Positions 18,928 to 26,272 of a stretch of 55,640 nucleotides of DNA are shown piece after piece (within the stretch, counting starts at the first letter, position 1; every line of letters begins with the position of its first letter). The stretch lies in assembly GCA_030841105.1 (NCBI GenBank), contig JAVEDE010000014.1, positions 1-55,640 on the forward strand, written 5' to 3'. The position numbers were made by a program, and so were the translations under genes. The notes below the pieces were generated by a model. That model ran no database searches. It saw only the letters and a program-made list of their open reading frames with translations, and was not told where the DNA came from. This DNA comes from Pyrinomonadaceae bacterium (lineage in GTDB: Bacteria > Acidobacteriota > Blastocatellia > Pyrinomonadales > Pyrinomonadaceae).

Positions 18928-19782
18928 ATGCGAACCCGACAAACATTTCCCGCTCTAGTAGTTTTCGCGCTCCTCTGCCTGTCGGGCAGCGCGACGCGCG
19001 CCCAGACGACCACCTCGCCGCTGCCCGCGCCGACCGGCTTCGTCAACGACTTCGCCAACGTCATTGACCCGGCGACCGAGGAGCGTCTGGAAACTATCCT
19101 GACGAACTTAAAGACCGTCGGCGACATTGAGTTCGCGGTCGTGACCGTGCCGACGACAGGCGAGCAGGACATTTTCGACTACTCGCTGGCCGTGGCGCGC
19201 GGCTGGGGCATCGGGGCGAAAGAGGACGAGAGCAAGGGGCTGTTGATGCTCGTGGCGATCAACGACCGGAAATATTTCACGCAGATCAGTAGGCATCTTG
19301 AAGGCGACCTCACAGACAGTCTCTCCGGGCAGATTCAGCGCGCGCGCCTCGTGCCGCCCTTCAAGCAGGGCAACTATTCGCAAGGGATCGCCGACACGGT
19401 TGAGACTTACGTCGCGACGCTCGCGGAGAAACGCGGTTTCAGCGTGGAAGGTCTCGACCAGAGTCGCGCCTACCGCGCCCCTGCGACGCAGACGCGCCGG
19501 ACGCGCAGCACGCGCGGCGGCTTTTCCACCTGCGGCACGGGGCTGTTCATTCTGGTCATCCTTATTTTTCTGCTGTCGAGTCGCGGGCGCGGCGGGCGTG
19601 GGGGCGGATGCCTGAGCGCGTTGTTGCTCAACTCGCTTCTGAGCGGCGGCAGTAGTCGCGGTTCGAGCGGCTGGGGCGGCGGCAGTTTCGGCGGTGGTGG
19701 GGGCGGCGGAGGCGGTGGCGGCTTCGGCGGCTTCGGCGGCGGCGGCAGTTTCGGCGGAGGCGGTTCGGGCGGCAGTTGGTAA
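18928..19782 (+). CDS. TPM-domain membrane protein (YgcG-like) with glycine-rich tail
   Basis: The 284-residue product has a signal peptide (about 1-26), a TPM domain (about 33-160: FVNDFANVIDPATEERLETIL through FAVVTVPTTG and GKGLLMLVAINDRKYFTQIS-type segments), a linker, one membrane segment (TGLFILVILIFLLSS), and a tail of glycine with scattered Phe/Ser ending GGSW. TPM proteins of this layout occur widely, often next to lemA, as here two genes downstream. Their biochemical role is not settled; roles in photosystem repair and acid phosphatase activity are reported for relatives. I make no specific function call. Confidence 0.88.
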   Translation: MRTRQTFPALVVFALLCLSGSATRAQTTTSPLPAPTGFVNDFANVIDPATEERLETILTNLKTVGDIEFAVVTVPTTGEQDIFDYSLAVARGWGIGAKEDESKGLLMLVAINDRKYFTQISRHLEGDLTDSLSGQIQRARLVPPFKQGNYSQGIADTVETYVATLAEKRGFSVEGLDQSRAYRAPATQTRRTRSTRGGFSTCGTGLFILVILIFLLSSRGRGGRGGGCLSALLLNSLLSGGSSRGSSGWGGGSFGGGGGGGGGGGFGGFGGGGSFGGGGSGGSW

Positions 19783-19788
19783 ACGAGA

Positions 19789-19893
19789 CTCGCCAGTTGT
19801 CCTTCGTCCTTTGTCAGTTGTTCGGATCAATCTTTAGCGACTGAGTTGATAACTACAAACGGCGGGCAACTGACCACGGACTACTGACAGCCC
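19789..19893. repeat. Intergenic inverted repeat, family B
   Basis: CGCCAGTTGTCCTTCGTC and TTTGTCAGTTG on the left correspond to GGCAACTGACCACGG and ACTACTGACAG on the right, around an about 40-base centre. It shares words with the element between murG and murC. It ends 20 bases before the next gene, whose ribosome site lies just outside it. Confidence 0.7.
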
Positions 19894-19913
19894 TTTCGTT
19901 TCGAGGAGTGCTG

Positions 19914-20657
19914 ATGGCTAACAAGGTAGCGCAAGAGGCTTTCAATCATTTGATCGATGACCTGCGGGCGACGCACGGCGCGAACCTCGCGGCGGTGGTG
20001 TTGTACGGGTCGGCGGCGGCGGGCGACCACATTGACCAGAGTTCGGACTATAACCTGCTGATCGCGCTCGAACGCATCACGCCCGAAGAGTTGCGGCAGG
20101 CGCAAGCGCCTCTGCGCGAGTGGCGGCGGCTGGGTCATCCGCTGCCGGTCTATTTCACGACGGAAGAGTTGCGCGACGCGGCCGACGTGTTCCCCATCGA
20201 GTTTCACCAGATGCGGCGCGCGCGCCTCGTGCTCTACGGGAACGATCCGTTCGCCGGTCTCGTTATACATGATCACAACTTGCGCCATCAGACCGAGTAC
20301 GAACTGCGCAGCAAGTTGATTCAACTGCGGCGGCTCTACATCCCGGCGTCAATCTCGGTCGAGAAGTTGACCGACCTGATGGGCGAGAGTTTGACGAGTT
20401 TCGCCGCGCTGTTCGCGCCCGCGCTGATGCTGCACGGAGTGAGAGAGCCGCCCGTCTTGAAGCAGGAATGCGTGCGCGCGGCGGTCAAACATTTCGGGTT
20501 GAACGGCGAACCGTTCGAGCGCATCTTCGCCCTGCGCGAGACGGGCGCGCAACCGGCGAGCGACGCCGAGGCGCACGAGTTGTTCGCCTCGTATCTGGCG
20601 CAGATTGAGATTGTGACGGAAGCAGTTGATGAGTTGAGATTGGGCGCGGAGAATTAG
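19914..20657 (+). CDS. Nucleotidyltransferase-fold protein with altered acidic motif
   Basis: A 247-residue soluble protein. Residues about 24-52 (LAAVVLYGSAAAGDHIDQSSDYNLLI in part) resemble the NTP_transf_2 core: G-S at 32-33 followed about a dozen residues later by a D-x-D pair. Here that pair reads D45-Y46-N47, so the second metal ligand is Asn. The remainder is helical (HEPN-like length, but not recognised). The family transfers nucleotides to small molecules, RNA or proteins; with the altered ligand this copy may be inactive or use another substrate. GAGGAG five bases before ATG 19914 supports the start. Located between TPM and lemA genes. Confidence 0.7.
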   Translation: MANKVAQEAFNHLIDDLRATHGANLAAVVLYGSAAAGDHIDQSSDYNLLIALERITPEELRQAQAPLREWRRLGHPLPVYFTTEELRDAADVFPIEFHQMRRARLVLYGNDPFAGLVIHDHNLRHQTEYELRSKLIQLRRLYIPASISVEKLTDLMGESLTSFAALFAPALMLHGVREPPVLKQECVRAAVKHFGLNGEPFERIFALRETGAQPASDAEAHELFASYLAQIEIVTEAVDELRLGAEN

Positions 20658-20723
20658 TGGAGCAAAAGTTGCTCACAGGCGATCTCCGGGCTGTCTATTC
20701 TTGCGATGAATAAGGAGAGTGTA

Positions 20724-21356
20724 ATGAATAAGAGAAGATTTTTGCTGTTGGCCTTCGTGGTCTTTGTATCAATGACGGCCAGCGGGTGCGGCTACAATAC
20801 ACTGCAATCGAAGCAGCAGAACGTCAGAGCCAAGTGGGCGGGCGTGGAAAACCAGTTACAGCGGCGCGCGGATTTGATCCCGAACATCGTCGCGGCGGCG
20901 CAGTCGGCGGGCGTGCAGGAGCAGGAAGTGTTCGGTCAGATCGCAGAGGCGCGCTCGCGCCTGTTGAACGCGACGAGCGCGCAGCCGCAGGGCGAGGGCG
21001 GCGACAAGTCGCCGGAACAGAAGGAAGCGATCATCGCGGCCAACAACAGTTTCGGCGGAACTATCGGGCGGCTGTTGTCGCTGCAAGAAGCCTACCCGGT
21101 GTTGCAGTCGAACCAGAACTTTTTGAAGTTGCAGGACGAGTTGACGGGGACGGAGAATCGTCTGGCGACTTCGCGCAACGACTACACGACGGCGGCGCAG
21201 GACTACAACACGACGCGCGGCAGCTTCCCGACCGTGCTCGCGGCCAAGCTCTACGGCTTCAAAGAAGAGCCTTACTTCAAGGCCGAAGAGAGTGCGCGCC
21301 AAGCCCCGCGCTTCGACCCGAACACGATGCGCCGCAATCAGGGCAACACCAAGTAA
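20724..21356 (+). CDS. lemA: LemA-family lipoprotein
   Basis: A 210-residue protein with an N-terminal lipoprotein signal (MNKRRFLLLAFVVFVSMTAS followed by G-Cys22), then the LemA helical domain: NTLQSKQQNVRAKWAGVENQ, RRADLIPNIV, LSLQEAYPVLQSNQNF and LQDELTGTENRLATSRNDY. The core motifs are complete; a Gln/Gly/Asp-rich insertion lies near residue 95. ATG 20724 is chosen because AAGGAG sits seven bases before it; an earlier ATG at 20706 lacks one. Function of LemA proteins is poorly known; co-occurrence with a TPM protein is common and seen here. Confidence 0.93.
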   Translation: MNKRRFLLLAFVVFVSMTASGCGYNTLQSKQQNVRAKWAGVENQLQRRADLIPNIVAAAQSAGVQEQEVFGQIAEARSRLLNATSAQPQGEGGDKSPEQKEAIIAANNSFGGTIGRLLSLQEAYPVLQSNQNFLKLQDELTGTENRLATSRNDYTTAAQDYNTTRGSFPTVLAAKLYGFKEEPYFKAEESARQAPRFDPNTMRRNQGNTK

Positions 21357-21404
21357 GGACGCACGCCACACCGCGCCTTCTTGATCAGGAGCGCACAAGG
21401 AAAA

Positions 21405-21447
21405 TCGGGGGACGCTTTCACACCGAAAGCGTCCCCCGAAATTTTTT
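21405..21447 (+). terminator. Rho-independent terminator after lemA
   Basis: A perfect 15-bp stem (TCGGGGGACGCTTTC paired with GAAAGCGTCCCCCGA), loop ACACC, then AATTTTTT. It lies 48 bases after the lemA stop and 49 bases from the end of the convergent microcompartment operon. The T-run is on the plus strand, so it mainly serves lemA. Confidence 0.95.
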
Positions 21448-21495
21448 ACGACTGGCGCGGTCATCTCGCGCCGTGCCGCAGACATTCTCTTACAT

Positions 21496-22035
21496 TTAAA
21501 AACCGCGCGAACTGCACATGCCGCAATGGTCGCAGGGCTTGCCGCCCGGTTCGACGTTGCACACCTTCTCGCGCTCGAAAAATTCGACCAACTCCGAGAC
21601 GGCCTCGTCAATCCCGAAACGTTCCTCGCTCGGATGCACGGCCGGGACATACGTGCCGCTCAGCCAGTGCGCGGGGTTGGCGTTCGCGTGCGGCGCGGCG
21701 TGCTCGTGTTGCGGCGAATGAGTTTGAGATGGCCGCTGTGGTTGATGTGGCTGTTGATGCTGGTGCGGTTGTTGTTCGCGCGCGTCGTCGCGGCGGGCGG
21801 GCGGGCGTTGCGGCGCGTCGTTCTTAGTGACGTGGGATTCGATCTGCGCGAGTCGCTGACCGATCTCGGAGACAGAGGCACGCAGTGCGGCCAGTTCGTC
21901 TCCGACGCGCGCGCCTGAGTCGCGCCGCGCGGGAGACGACGCGTTGCCGCCGCCGTCCGGCGCGTCGCCCGTCGCGAGACGGTTGGCGATGCGTTCGGCC
22001 AGCGTGCGAACCGGGTCTTGCTCTTTCGCGCTCAA
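21496..22035 (-). CDS. Uncharacterised microcompartment-operon protein with Cys-rich C-terminus
   Basis: I do not recognise this 179-residue protein. It has a short amphipathic helix at the N-terminus (VRTLAERIANRLA, 9-21) of the type used as an encapsulation peptide, a Gly/Ala/Pro/Ser linker, a predicted coiled coil (47-69), a disordered Gln/His/Pro stretch (75-120), and a compact C-terminal segment with a second amphipathic helix (GIDEAVSELVEFFERE) followed by four cysteines (159, 168, 171, 174: CDHCGMC). That cluster could bind Fe-S or zinc. It starts with TTG overlapping the stop of the upstream BMC-P gene (GGAGAG just before), so it is translationally coupled to shell genes and is probably a cargo or assembly protein of the compartment. 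Confidence 0.8.
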   Translation of the reverse strand: MSAKEQDPVRTLAERIANRLATGDAPDGGGNASSPARRDSGARVGDELAALRASVSEIGQRLAQIESHVTKNDAPQRPPARRDDAREQQPHQHQQPHQPQRPSQTHSPQHEHAAPHANANPAHWLSGTYVPAVHPSEERFGIDEAVSELVEFFEREKVCNVEPGGKPCDHCGMCSSRGF

Positions 22036-22337
22036 CGTCTCTCTCCTGTGCCCGCTTTTTCTGCGGGCAGCAAATCTATGTAATCAACGACGCCGATGAT
22101 GGCCGAATCAATGGCTGCGCCCGCCTCTTTCGTCGCCGCCGTGGACGCGCCCCAACCTTCCTGCACGATAAGCACCGTGTCGCCGACGCCGGAATCAACC
22201 GAGTCGAGCGCAATCATCGTCGCGCCGATCTCTTCGCCTTCGAGGCTCACGGGCTGGCACAACATCACGCGCGCGTTCGCGTAACGCTCGTTCTTCTGCG
22301 TCGCCACCACGTTCCCTACCACGCGCGCGAGAATCAT
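22032..22337 (-). CDS. Microcompartment vertex protein BMC-P (EutN/CcmL family), copy 1
   Basis: EutN/CcmL proteins are pentamers that close the twelve vertices of a microcompartment shell. The 101-residue product begins MILARVVGNVVATQKNERYA and keeps the family core VALDSVDSGVGDTVLIVQEG and the C-terminal IIGVVDYID strand. It has a 13-residue polar extension (LLPAEKAGTGERR) not present in the other two copies. It follows the second BMC-P gene with a 3-base gap and overlaps the next gene by 3-4 bases. Confidence 0.93.
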   Translation of the reverse strand: MILARVVGNVVATQKNERYANARVMLCQPVSLEGEEIGATMIALDSVDSGVGDTVLIVQEGWGASTAATKEAGAAIDSAIIGVVDYIDLLPAEKAGTGERR

Positions 22338-22340
22338 CCG

Positions 22341-22625
22341 CTACCTAGCGCCCCCTCTGGTGACATGACTGTCCGAATCAACGATGGCGATGATGGTGCA
22401 ATCGGTCGGCGTGTCCTCGCGCCGGAACGGGAAGCTCGCCTCCTTCCCCCTGCACCACACGACCAACTCGCCCTCTCCCGCGCCGATGGCGTCGAGCGCG
22501 ACGAGCGGCGCGCCCTGCGGTTCGAGCCGCGCGTTCAAGGATTGCACGACGAGGAGCTTGCGCCCTTCGAGTGAATCGTTCTTCACGGTCGCCACGACCG
22601 TCCCGATAACGCGCGCCAGTTGCAT
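22341..22625 (-). CDS. Microcompartment vertex protein BMC-P (EutN/CcmL family), copy 2
   Basis: A 94-residue pentamer-forming shell protein: MQLARVIGTVVATVKNDSLEG at the start, VALDAIGAGEGELVVWCRG in the middle and TIIAIVDSDSHV at the end. It is clearly diverged from copies 1 and 3, including a Trp-Cys pair and a Phe-rich loop (EASFPFRRED), so the three genes are not a recent triplication. Loci with three different BMC-P genes are known from other microcompartments; mixed vertices are plausible. Confidence 0.93.
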   Translation of the reverse strand: MQLARVIGTVVATVKNDSLEGRKLLVVQSLNARLEPQGAPLVALDAIGAGEGELVVWCRGKEASFPFRREDTPTDCTIIAIVDSDSHVTRGGAR

Positions 22626-22628
22626 GAG

Positions 22629-22901
22629 TCAGTCGTTGACGTAATCCACCGTGTCAATCACGCCGACGATGGCCGCGTCAACGGGCGCGTCCTTCATGCC
22701 TTCGGCGAGGCGCGCGCTCGAACCGGCGACGACCAGCACGCGCTCGTGAAAGCCCGCGCCCACCGTGTCCACGGCGACCAGAAAGCCGCTCGTCTCCGTG
22801 CCATCGAGGTTCAGCGGGCGCACGATCAAGAGCTTCTTGCCCCTGAGCCGCTCGTCCTTCTGCGTCGAAACGACCGTGCCGAGTATGCGCGCAATAATCA
22901 T
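22629..22901 (-). CDS. Microcompartment vertex protein BMC-P (EutN/CcmL family), copy 3
   Basis: A 90-residue pentameric shell protein starting MIIARILGTVVSTQKDERLRG, with core VAVDTVGAGFHERVLVVAG and ending IVGVIDTVDYVND. Its initiation codon directly abuts a TGACRAG-word hairpin (22907-23005) and no Shine-Dalgarno sequence is visible, so translation may depend on that structure. First of three tandem BMC-P genes, downstream of the BMC-H gene. Confidence 0.93.
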   Translation of the reverse strand: MIIARILGTVVSTQKDERLRGKKLLIVRPLNLDGTETSGFLVAVDTVGAGFHERVLVVAGSSARLAEGMKDAPVDAAIVGVIDTVDYVND

Positions 22902-22906
22902 AAAGA

Positions 22907-23005
22907 CAGTGACAAGTGACGAGTGACAAGTGACGAGAGCAAAGACAAGTTTAAAGACCGGAGTGCTGCTTTAACTTGTCACTCGTCACCTGTCACCTGT
23001 CACTT
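22907..23005. repeat. TGACRAG-word inverted repeat (family A) between BMC-H and BMC-P genes
   Basis: Left arm TGACAAG, TGACGAG, TGACAAG, TGACGAG; centre of about 40 bases; right arm TTTAACTTGTCACTCG and two CCTGTCA words. It separates the BMC-H gene from three BMC-P genes. Since shell hexamers are needed in large excess over pentamers, a hairpin at this point could set the ratio; that is inference. Confidence 0.82.
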
Positions 23006-23007
23006 CT

Positions 23008-23292
23008 CTAGTTGTCGTTGCCGACGGGCAAGGCGTCGTCAACGCTGCCGTGCGGGCGCGGGATGACGTGGACGCTGACGAGTTCGCCGACGCGACGCGC
23101 GGCGGCCGCGCCCGCGTCCGTCGCCGCCTTGACCGCCGCCACGTCGCCGCGCACGATGGCCGTCACAAAGCCCGCGCCGATCTTTTCGTAACCGACGAGC
23201 GTGACGTTCGCGGCCTTCACCATCGCGTCCGCCGCCTCGATCATCGCCACGAGACCCTTCGTCTCGACCATTCCCAATGCTTCCTGTGCCAT
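23008..23292 (-). CDS. Microcompartment hexameric shell protein BMC-H
   Basis: BMC-H hexamers tile the facets of bacterial microcompartments. The 94-residue single-domain product begins [20 protein letters not shown] and contains [28 protein letters not shown]; the pore loop is KIGAG (37-41), close to the small-metabolite pore of PduA-type shells. The C-terminus (HVIPRPH, then acidic tail) is standard. AAGGAG lies 11 bases before the ATG. It is the only facet protein in the window; no BMC-T (double-domain) gene is present. Confidence 0.97.
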   Translation of the reverse strand: MAQEALGMVETKGLVAMIEAADAMVKAANVTLVGYEKIGAGFVTAIVRGDVAAVKAATDAGAAAARRVGELVSVHVIPRPHGSVDDALPVGNDN

Positions 23293-23389
23293 TAGCTTTG
23301 TCGCTCCTTAGAATTTAAACGCCCGCTGGTGTCCGGTAACGATAGACGTGACAGGTGGCGGTTATCGTAAAAACTTTTGCGCGCCTCGG

Positions 23390-24208
23390 TCAGTGCTTCA
23401 AGTCCACGGCCTGACTCAACAACTCGACCAAATCTTCGCGCGTCAGGGAAATTTTGCCCGCGCCGTTTGTGGCCGCGCGCGGCGCGTCCATATTGCCCGC
23501 GCGTTCGCCCGTTCCGCAAGTGATCCGCGTCTCGTGCAGGTAGCCGCACGATTGACAACGGGCGCGCTCGTCGAGGTAGCCCGCCTTTTCGCGGACGTTG
23601 ATCAACTTCTCGATGGCGTCGGGCGGCAGGTTGCTCGCGCCGCCGAGCGCGCGCGCGAGAATGGCGATCTTCGCCGTGTGCTCCAAAGTCTCGAGGCGGT
23701 CGAACGCCTGCCACACGTCTTCGCCGTAAGCGACCGCGCCGTGGTTCGCCATCAGGAGCGCGTTGTGGTGCTTGACGAGCGGCAGCATCGCGTCGGTCAA
23801 CTCGTCGGTCGAAGGTGTGCCGTAGGCGGCGAGCGGGACACAGCCCAGCGTCAAAATTACTTCCGACAAAATCGGCTGATCAATAGCCAGCCCCGCGACG
23901 GCGAAGGCCGAGCCGTGCGGCGGGTGCGCGTGGCAGACGGCTTTGATCTCAGGTCGCTCGCGGTAGATCAAGAGGTGCATCGCGAGTTCGCTCGAAGCCC
24001 TGCGATCGTTCAGTGGCTTGCCCGCAATGTCCGTCAGCGCGAGCGAGTCTTCGCTCATGCGCCCCTTGTTGGTCTGCGTCGGCGTCGCGAGGATGCGCCC
24101 GTCGTCGAGACGCACGCTCACGTTGCCGTCCGATGAGACGACGTAGCTGCGCTCGTACAATAACTGGCCGACGCGCACGATCTCGCGCCGCGCCGTTCGC
24201 TCATCCAT
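23390..24208 (-). CDS. Class II aldolase-like protein with Cys motif and probable encapsulation peptide
   Basis: Class II (zinc) aldolases of this family cleave sugar phosphates such as fuculose-1-phosphate to DHAP and an aldehyde. The 272-residue product has the catalytic Glu74 (ASSELAMH), zinc ligands H93 and H95 (CHAHPPHGS) and H156 (ANHGAVAYG). Beyond the aldolase fold are CQSCGY (C218, C221) with a further C231, a Gly/Ala/Asn/Pro linker (232-250) and a terminal amphipathic helix (ISLTREDLVELLSQAVDL), the layout of microcompartment encapsulation peptides. Being the first gene before BMC-H, it is probably the signature cargo enzyme. Substrate is unknown. I start at the ATG at 24208, where the aldolase domain begins. 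Confidence 0.88.
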   Translation of the reverse strand: MDERTARREIVRVGQLLYERSYVVSSDGNVSVRLDDGRILATPTQTNKGRMSEDSLALTDIAGKPLNDRRASSELAMHLLIYRERPEIKAVCHAHPPHGSAFAVAGLAIDQPILSEVILTLGCVPLAAYGTPSTDELTDAMLPLVKHHNALLMANHGAVAYGEDVWQAFDRLETLEHTAKIAILARALGGASNLPPDAIEKLINVREKAGYLDERARCQSCGYLHETRITCGTGERAGNMDAPRAATNGAGKISLTREDLVELLSQAVDLKH

Positions 24209-24228
24209 CAATTTTCCCGATCCGCGAC

Positions 24229-24720
24229 TTAATAAATGTTGAAGTTGTACTCGACCGTCACGTACTGCGAAACGGCGTGGCCGTCTTTCCAAGCGGGCTC
24301 GAACTCGATTTTGCGCGCCGCCGCGACGGCCGCGTCCGTCAGCCCGTCGGGCAGCGTTGTGAGCGGCGTGATGTCGCGCACCGTCCCGTCCGCCGCGAGC
24401 ACCAACCGCAGCCTGACCGTGCCCGTCACCTCGTTGCGGCGGGCGTCATATGTGTAGCTCGGCTCCGGCTTGTAATGGATCACCGCCTTGCGCGTCACGT
24501 CTTTTTGCGTAAACACCTCGCCCTCGAAGGACGGTGGCGGAGGCGGCGGGGGCATCAGTATCGCGTGCGGCGGCCGCATCCGGCACGACGGCTTCGCGCC
24601 GAACTCCGTGTACACGGGGTGCGCCGCCGGTTGCGTCTTACGCTGCAACAAACTGCCGAAGGCGACGCCGACGAGCAGCGTCAGGATAAACGGCAAAACT
24701 CTTTTCAGGACGGGCATCAT
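24229..24720 (-). CDS. TonB C-terminal-domain protein
   Basis: A 163-residue single-pass membrane protein: N-terminal anchor (about 5-26), a proline run (PPPPPPP near 58), and a TonB-like C-terminal domain (VTGTVRLRLVLAADGTVRDITPLTTLPDGLTDAAVAAARKIEF in part, then EPAWKDGHAVSQYVTVEYNF). TonB links the proton motive force to outer-membrane receptors, but short orphan versions without ExbB/ExbD, as here, are numerous in Acidobacteriota and their role is unclear. AGGAG six bases before the first ATG supports the start. Lies 20 bases upstream of the aldolase gene on the same strand, so may be cotranscribed. Confidence 0.8.
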   Translation of the reverse strand: MMPVLKRVLPFILTLLVGVAFGSLLQRKTQPAAHPVYTEFGAKPSCRMRPPHAILMPPPPPPPSFEGEVFTQKDVTRKAVIHYKPEPSYTYDARRNEVTGTVRLRLVLAADGTVRDITPLTTLPDGLTDAAVAAARKIEFEPAWKDGHAVSQYVTVEYNFNIY

Positions 24721-24748
24721 AATTAACTCCTACTCGCGGTCATACGTC

Positions 24749-25459
24749 TTACAGTTCGTTCTCATCTTCGCGCGGCGTGAGTTCCTCGAAGGACAGCAGG
24801 CCGCGCGGGTTCGTCGTACTCGTCGCGGGCGGGCGCGCGAGGAAGTACGAGAGCGTTTCGAGCGAAATGGTCAAATCCACGGTCTTCAACTTCACGTCGG
24901 GGCGCTTGTTGAGACGCGCGGGCGCGAAGTTTAAGACCGCCTTGACGCCAGCCGACATCAACTGATTCAACACCCTCTGCGCGGCGCGCGCGGGCACGGC
25001 GATGACGGCCACATCTATGCGCTCGGCGCGCACCACGCGCGCGACGTGGCGCACGTCGTAAATTTTGATCTGCGCGTCGCCGACCGTCCGGCCGATGCGT
25101 TCGCGGTCGTTGTCGAACAGGGCGACGACGGCGAAGTTCGACGCGGTGAAGCCGTTGTAGTTGGCGAGCGCCGTCCCCAAGTGTCCCGCGCCGACGATGC
25201 CGACGCGACGCTCGGTGTCGAGTCCCAGTATGTTCGTGATGTGCGCGCGCAGGTCGTTGACCGTGTAGCCGACGCCGCGCGTGCCGAACTCGCCGAAGTA
25301 GGCGAGGTCTTTCCTGATCTGCGCCGAGTTGAGGTTGAACTGTTCGGCGAGCGCGCGCGAAGAGACGGTCTTAATTCCGGCGGCCGCCAGTTTGTTCAGG
25401 CAGCGCAGGTAGACGCTCAGACGGTTCGTCGTCAGCTCAGAAATTTTCTCCGACTTCAT
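24749..25459 (-). CDS. rex: Redox-sensing transcriptional repressor Rex
   Basis: Rex represses fermentation and respiration genes and is released when NADH/NAD+ rises. The 236-residue product begins MKSEKISELTTNRLSVYLRC (winged helix; QIRKDLAYFGEFGTRGVGY is the recognition region) and continues with a Rossmann domain (VGIVGAGHLGTALANY) and the domain-swapped C-terminal helix (LNFAPARLNKRPDVKLKTVD). A 20-residue acidic tail follows. ATG 25459 has AAGGA upstream; the open frame before it is leader. Being upstream of and codirectional with the microcompartment genes, it may control them; I found no convincing Rex operator. Confidence 0.95.
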   Translation of the reverse strand: MKSEKISELTTNRLSVYLRCLNKLAAAGIKTVSSRALAEQFNLNSAQIRKDLAYFGEFGTRGVGYTVNDLRAHITNILGLDTERRVGIVGAGHLGTALANYNGFTASNFAVVALFDNDRERIGRTVGDAQIKIYDVRHVARVVRAERIDVAVIAVPARAAQRVLNQLMSAGVKAVLNFAPARLNKRPDVKLKTVDLTISLETLSYFLARPPATSTTNPRGLLSFEELTPREDENEL

Positions 25460-25487
25460 CCCGTTTCCTTTTCTTCCCTCGCACGCC

Positions 25488-25493
25488 AGTATA
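25488..25493 (-). promoter_or_regulatory. Possible -10 element for rex
   Basis: TATACT on the minus strand, 29 bases before the rex ATG; no clear -35. It is the best promoter-like hexamer in the rex/ruvA divergent region. Confidence 0.35.
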
Positions 25494-25499
25494 ACGAAA

Positions 25500-25540
25500 G
25501 ACAGTGACATGTGACGAGTGACGAGTGACGAGTTAAAAGC
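25500..25540. repeat. Half element of TGACRAG-word repeat (family A)
   Basis: Only one arm is present (TGACATG, TGACGAG, TGACGAG, TGACGAG, TTAAAAG) between divergent rex and ruvA. The missing second arm may mean the element can lose an arm, or that in divergent promoters a hairpin is not kept. Confidence 0.7.
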
Positions 25541-25642
25541 CCAACTCTCTTGCGTTGCTGTCAGTTCGCCGTTCAACTACAATCTTCGAGCACCCGGAGA
25601 CGCTCCCGAAATCTCTTCTCTCGGCAGAAATACGAACGCAGA

Positions 25643-26263
25643 ATGATCGCACATTTATCAGGAACTCTACTCGCAAAACAGGCCACCAGTGTGATTTTGG
25701 ACGTGGGCGGCGTCGGCTACGAAGTGACGATCCCGGTCTCCACTTTTTACGACATGGAAGAGGCGGGCGCGCAGATTTCGCTGCGCATCTACACGCACGT
25801 CCGCGAGGAAGCGCTCCAACTCTTCGGCTTCAAGACCGCGCGCGAACGCGAACTCTTCCAGATGCTCATCTCCGTTAGCGGCATCGGCCCCAAGTCGGCC
25901 ATCGCCATGCTCTCCGGCATGAACGCCGACGAGATCATCAGCGCGATCCGTTCCAACAACCTCGCGCGCCTGACTTCGATCCCCGGCCTCGGCAAGAAGA
26001 CCGCCGAACGCCTCGTCATCGAACTCCGCGACAAGATGACGACGCTCTCGCACCCCGCGCTCGAAGAGCAACTCGCCGCGCAAAAGTCCGGCGGCGCGCC
26101 GAGCGAAGACACCTTGCGCGAGGACACGCTCTCCGCGCTCACGAACCTCGGCTACCAGCGCGCCGCCGCCGAGAAGGTCGTCAATCAGGCGATGCACGAA
26201 GGCGGCGACATCTCGGTCGAACTGCTTTTACGCCGCAGCTTGAAATCGCTCTCGAAAGGATGA
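25643..26263 (+). CDS. ruvA: Holliday junction DNA helicase subunit RuvA
   Basis: RuvA binds four-way junctions and loads the RuvB motor. The 206-residue product starts MIAHLSGTLLAKQATSVILDVGGVGYEV (OB fold) and has both helix-hairpin-helix motifs (LFQMLISVSGIGPKSAIAML and LARLTSIPGLGKKTAERLVIEL) and the C-terminal RuvB-contact domain (DTLSALTNLGYQRAAAEKVV). ATG 25643 fits the family start; the frame extends upstream without similarity. It is followed by ruvB, the conserved pair, but with a word-built hairpin in between. Confidence 0.97.
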   Translation: MIAHLSGTLLAKQATSVILDVGGVGYEVTIPVSTFYDMEEAGAQISLRIYTHVREEALQLFGFKTARERELFQMLISVSGIGPKSAIAMLSGMNADEIISAIRSNNLARLTSIPGLGKKTAERLVIELRDKMTTLSHPALEEQLAAQKSGGAPSEDTLREDTLSALTNLGYQRAAAEKVVNQAMHEGGDISVELLLRRSLKSLSKG

Positions 26264-26272
26264 AACCTCGTC

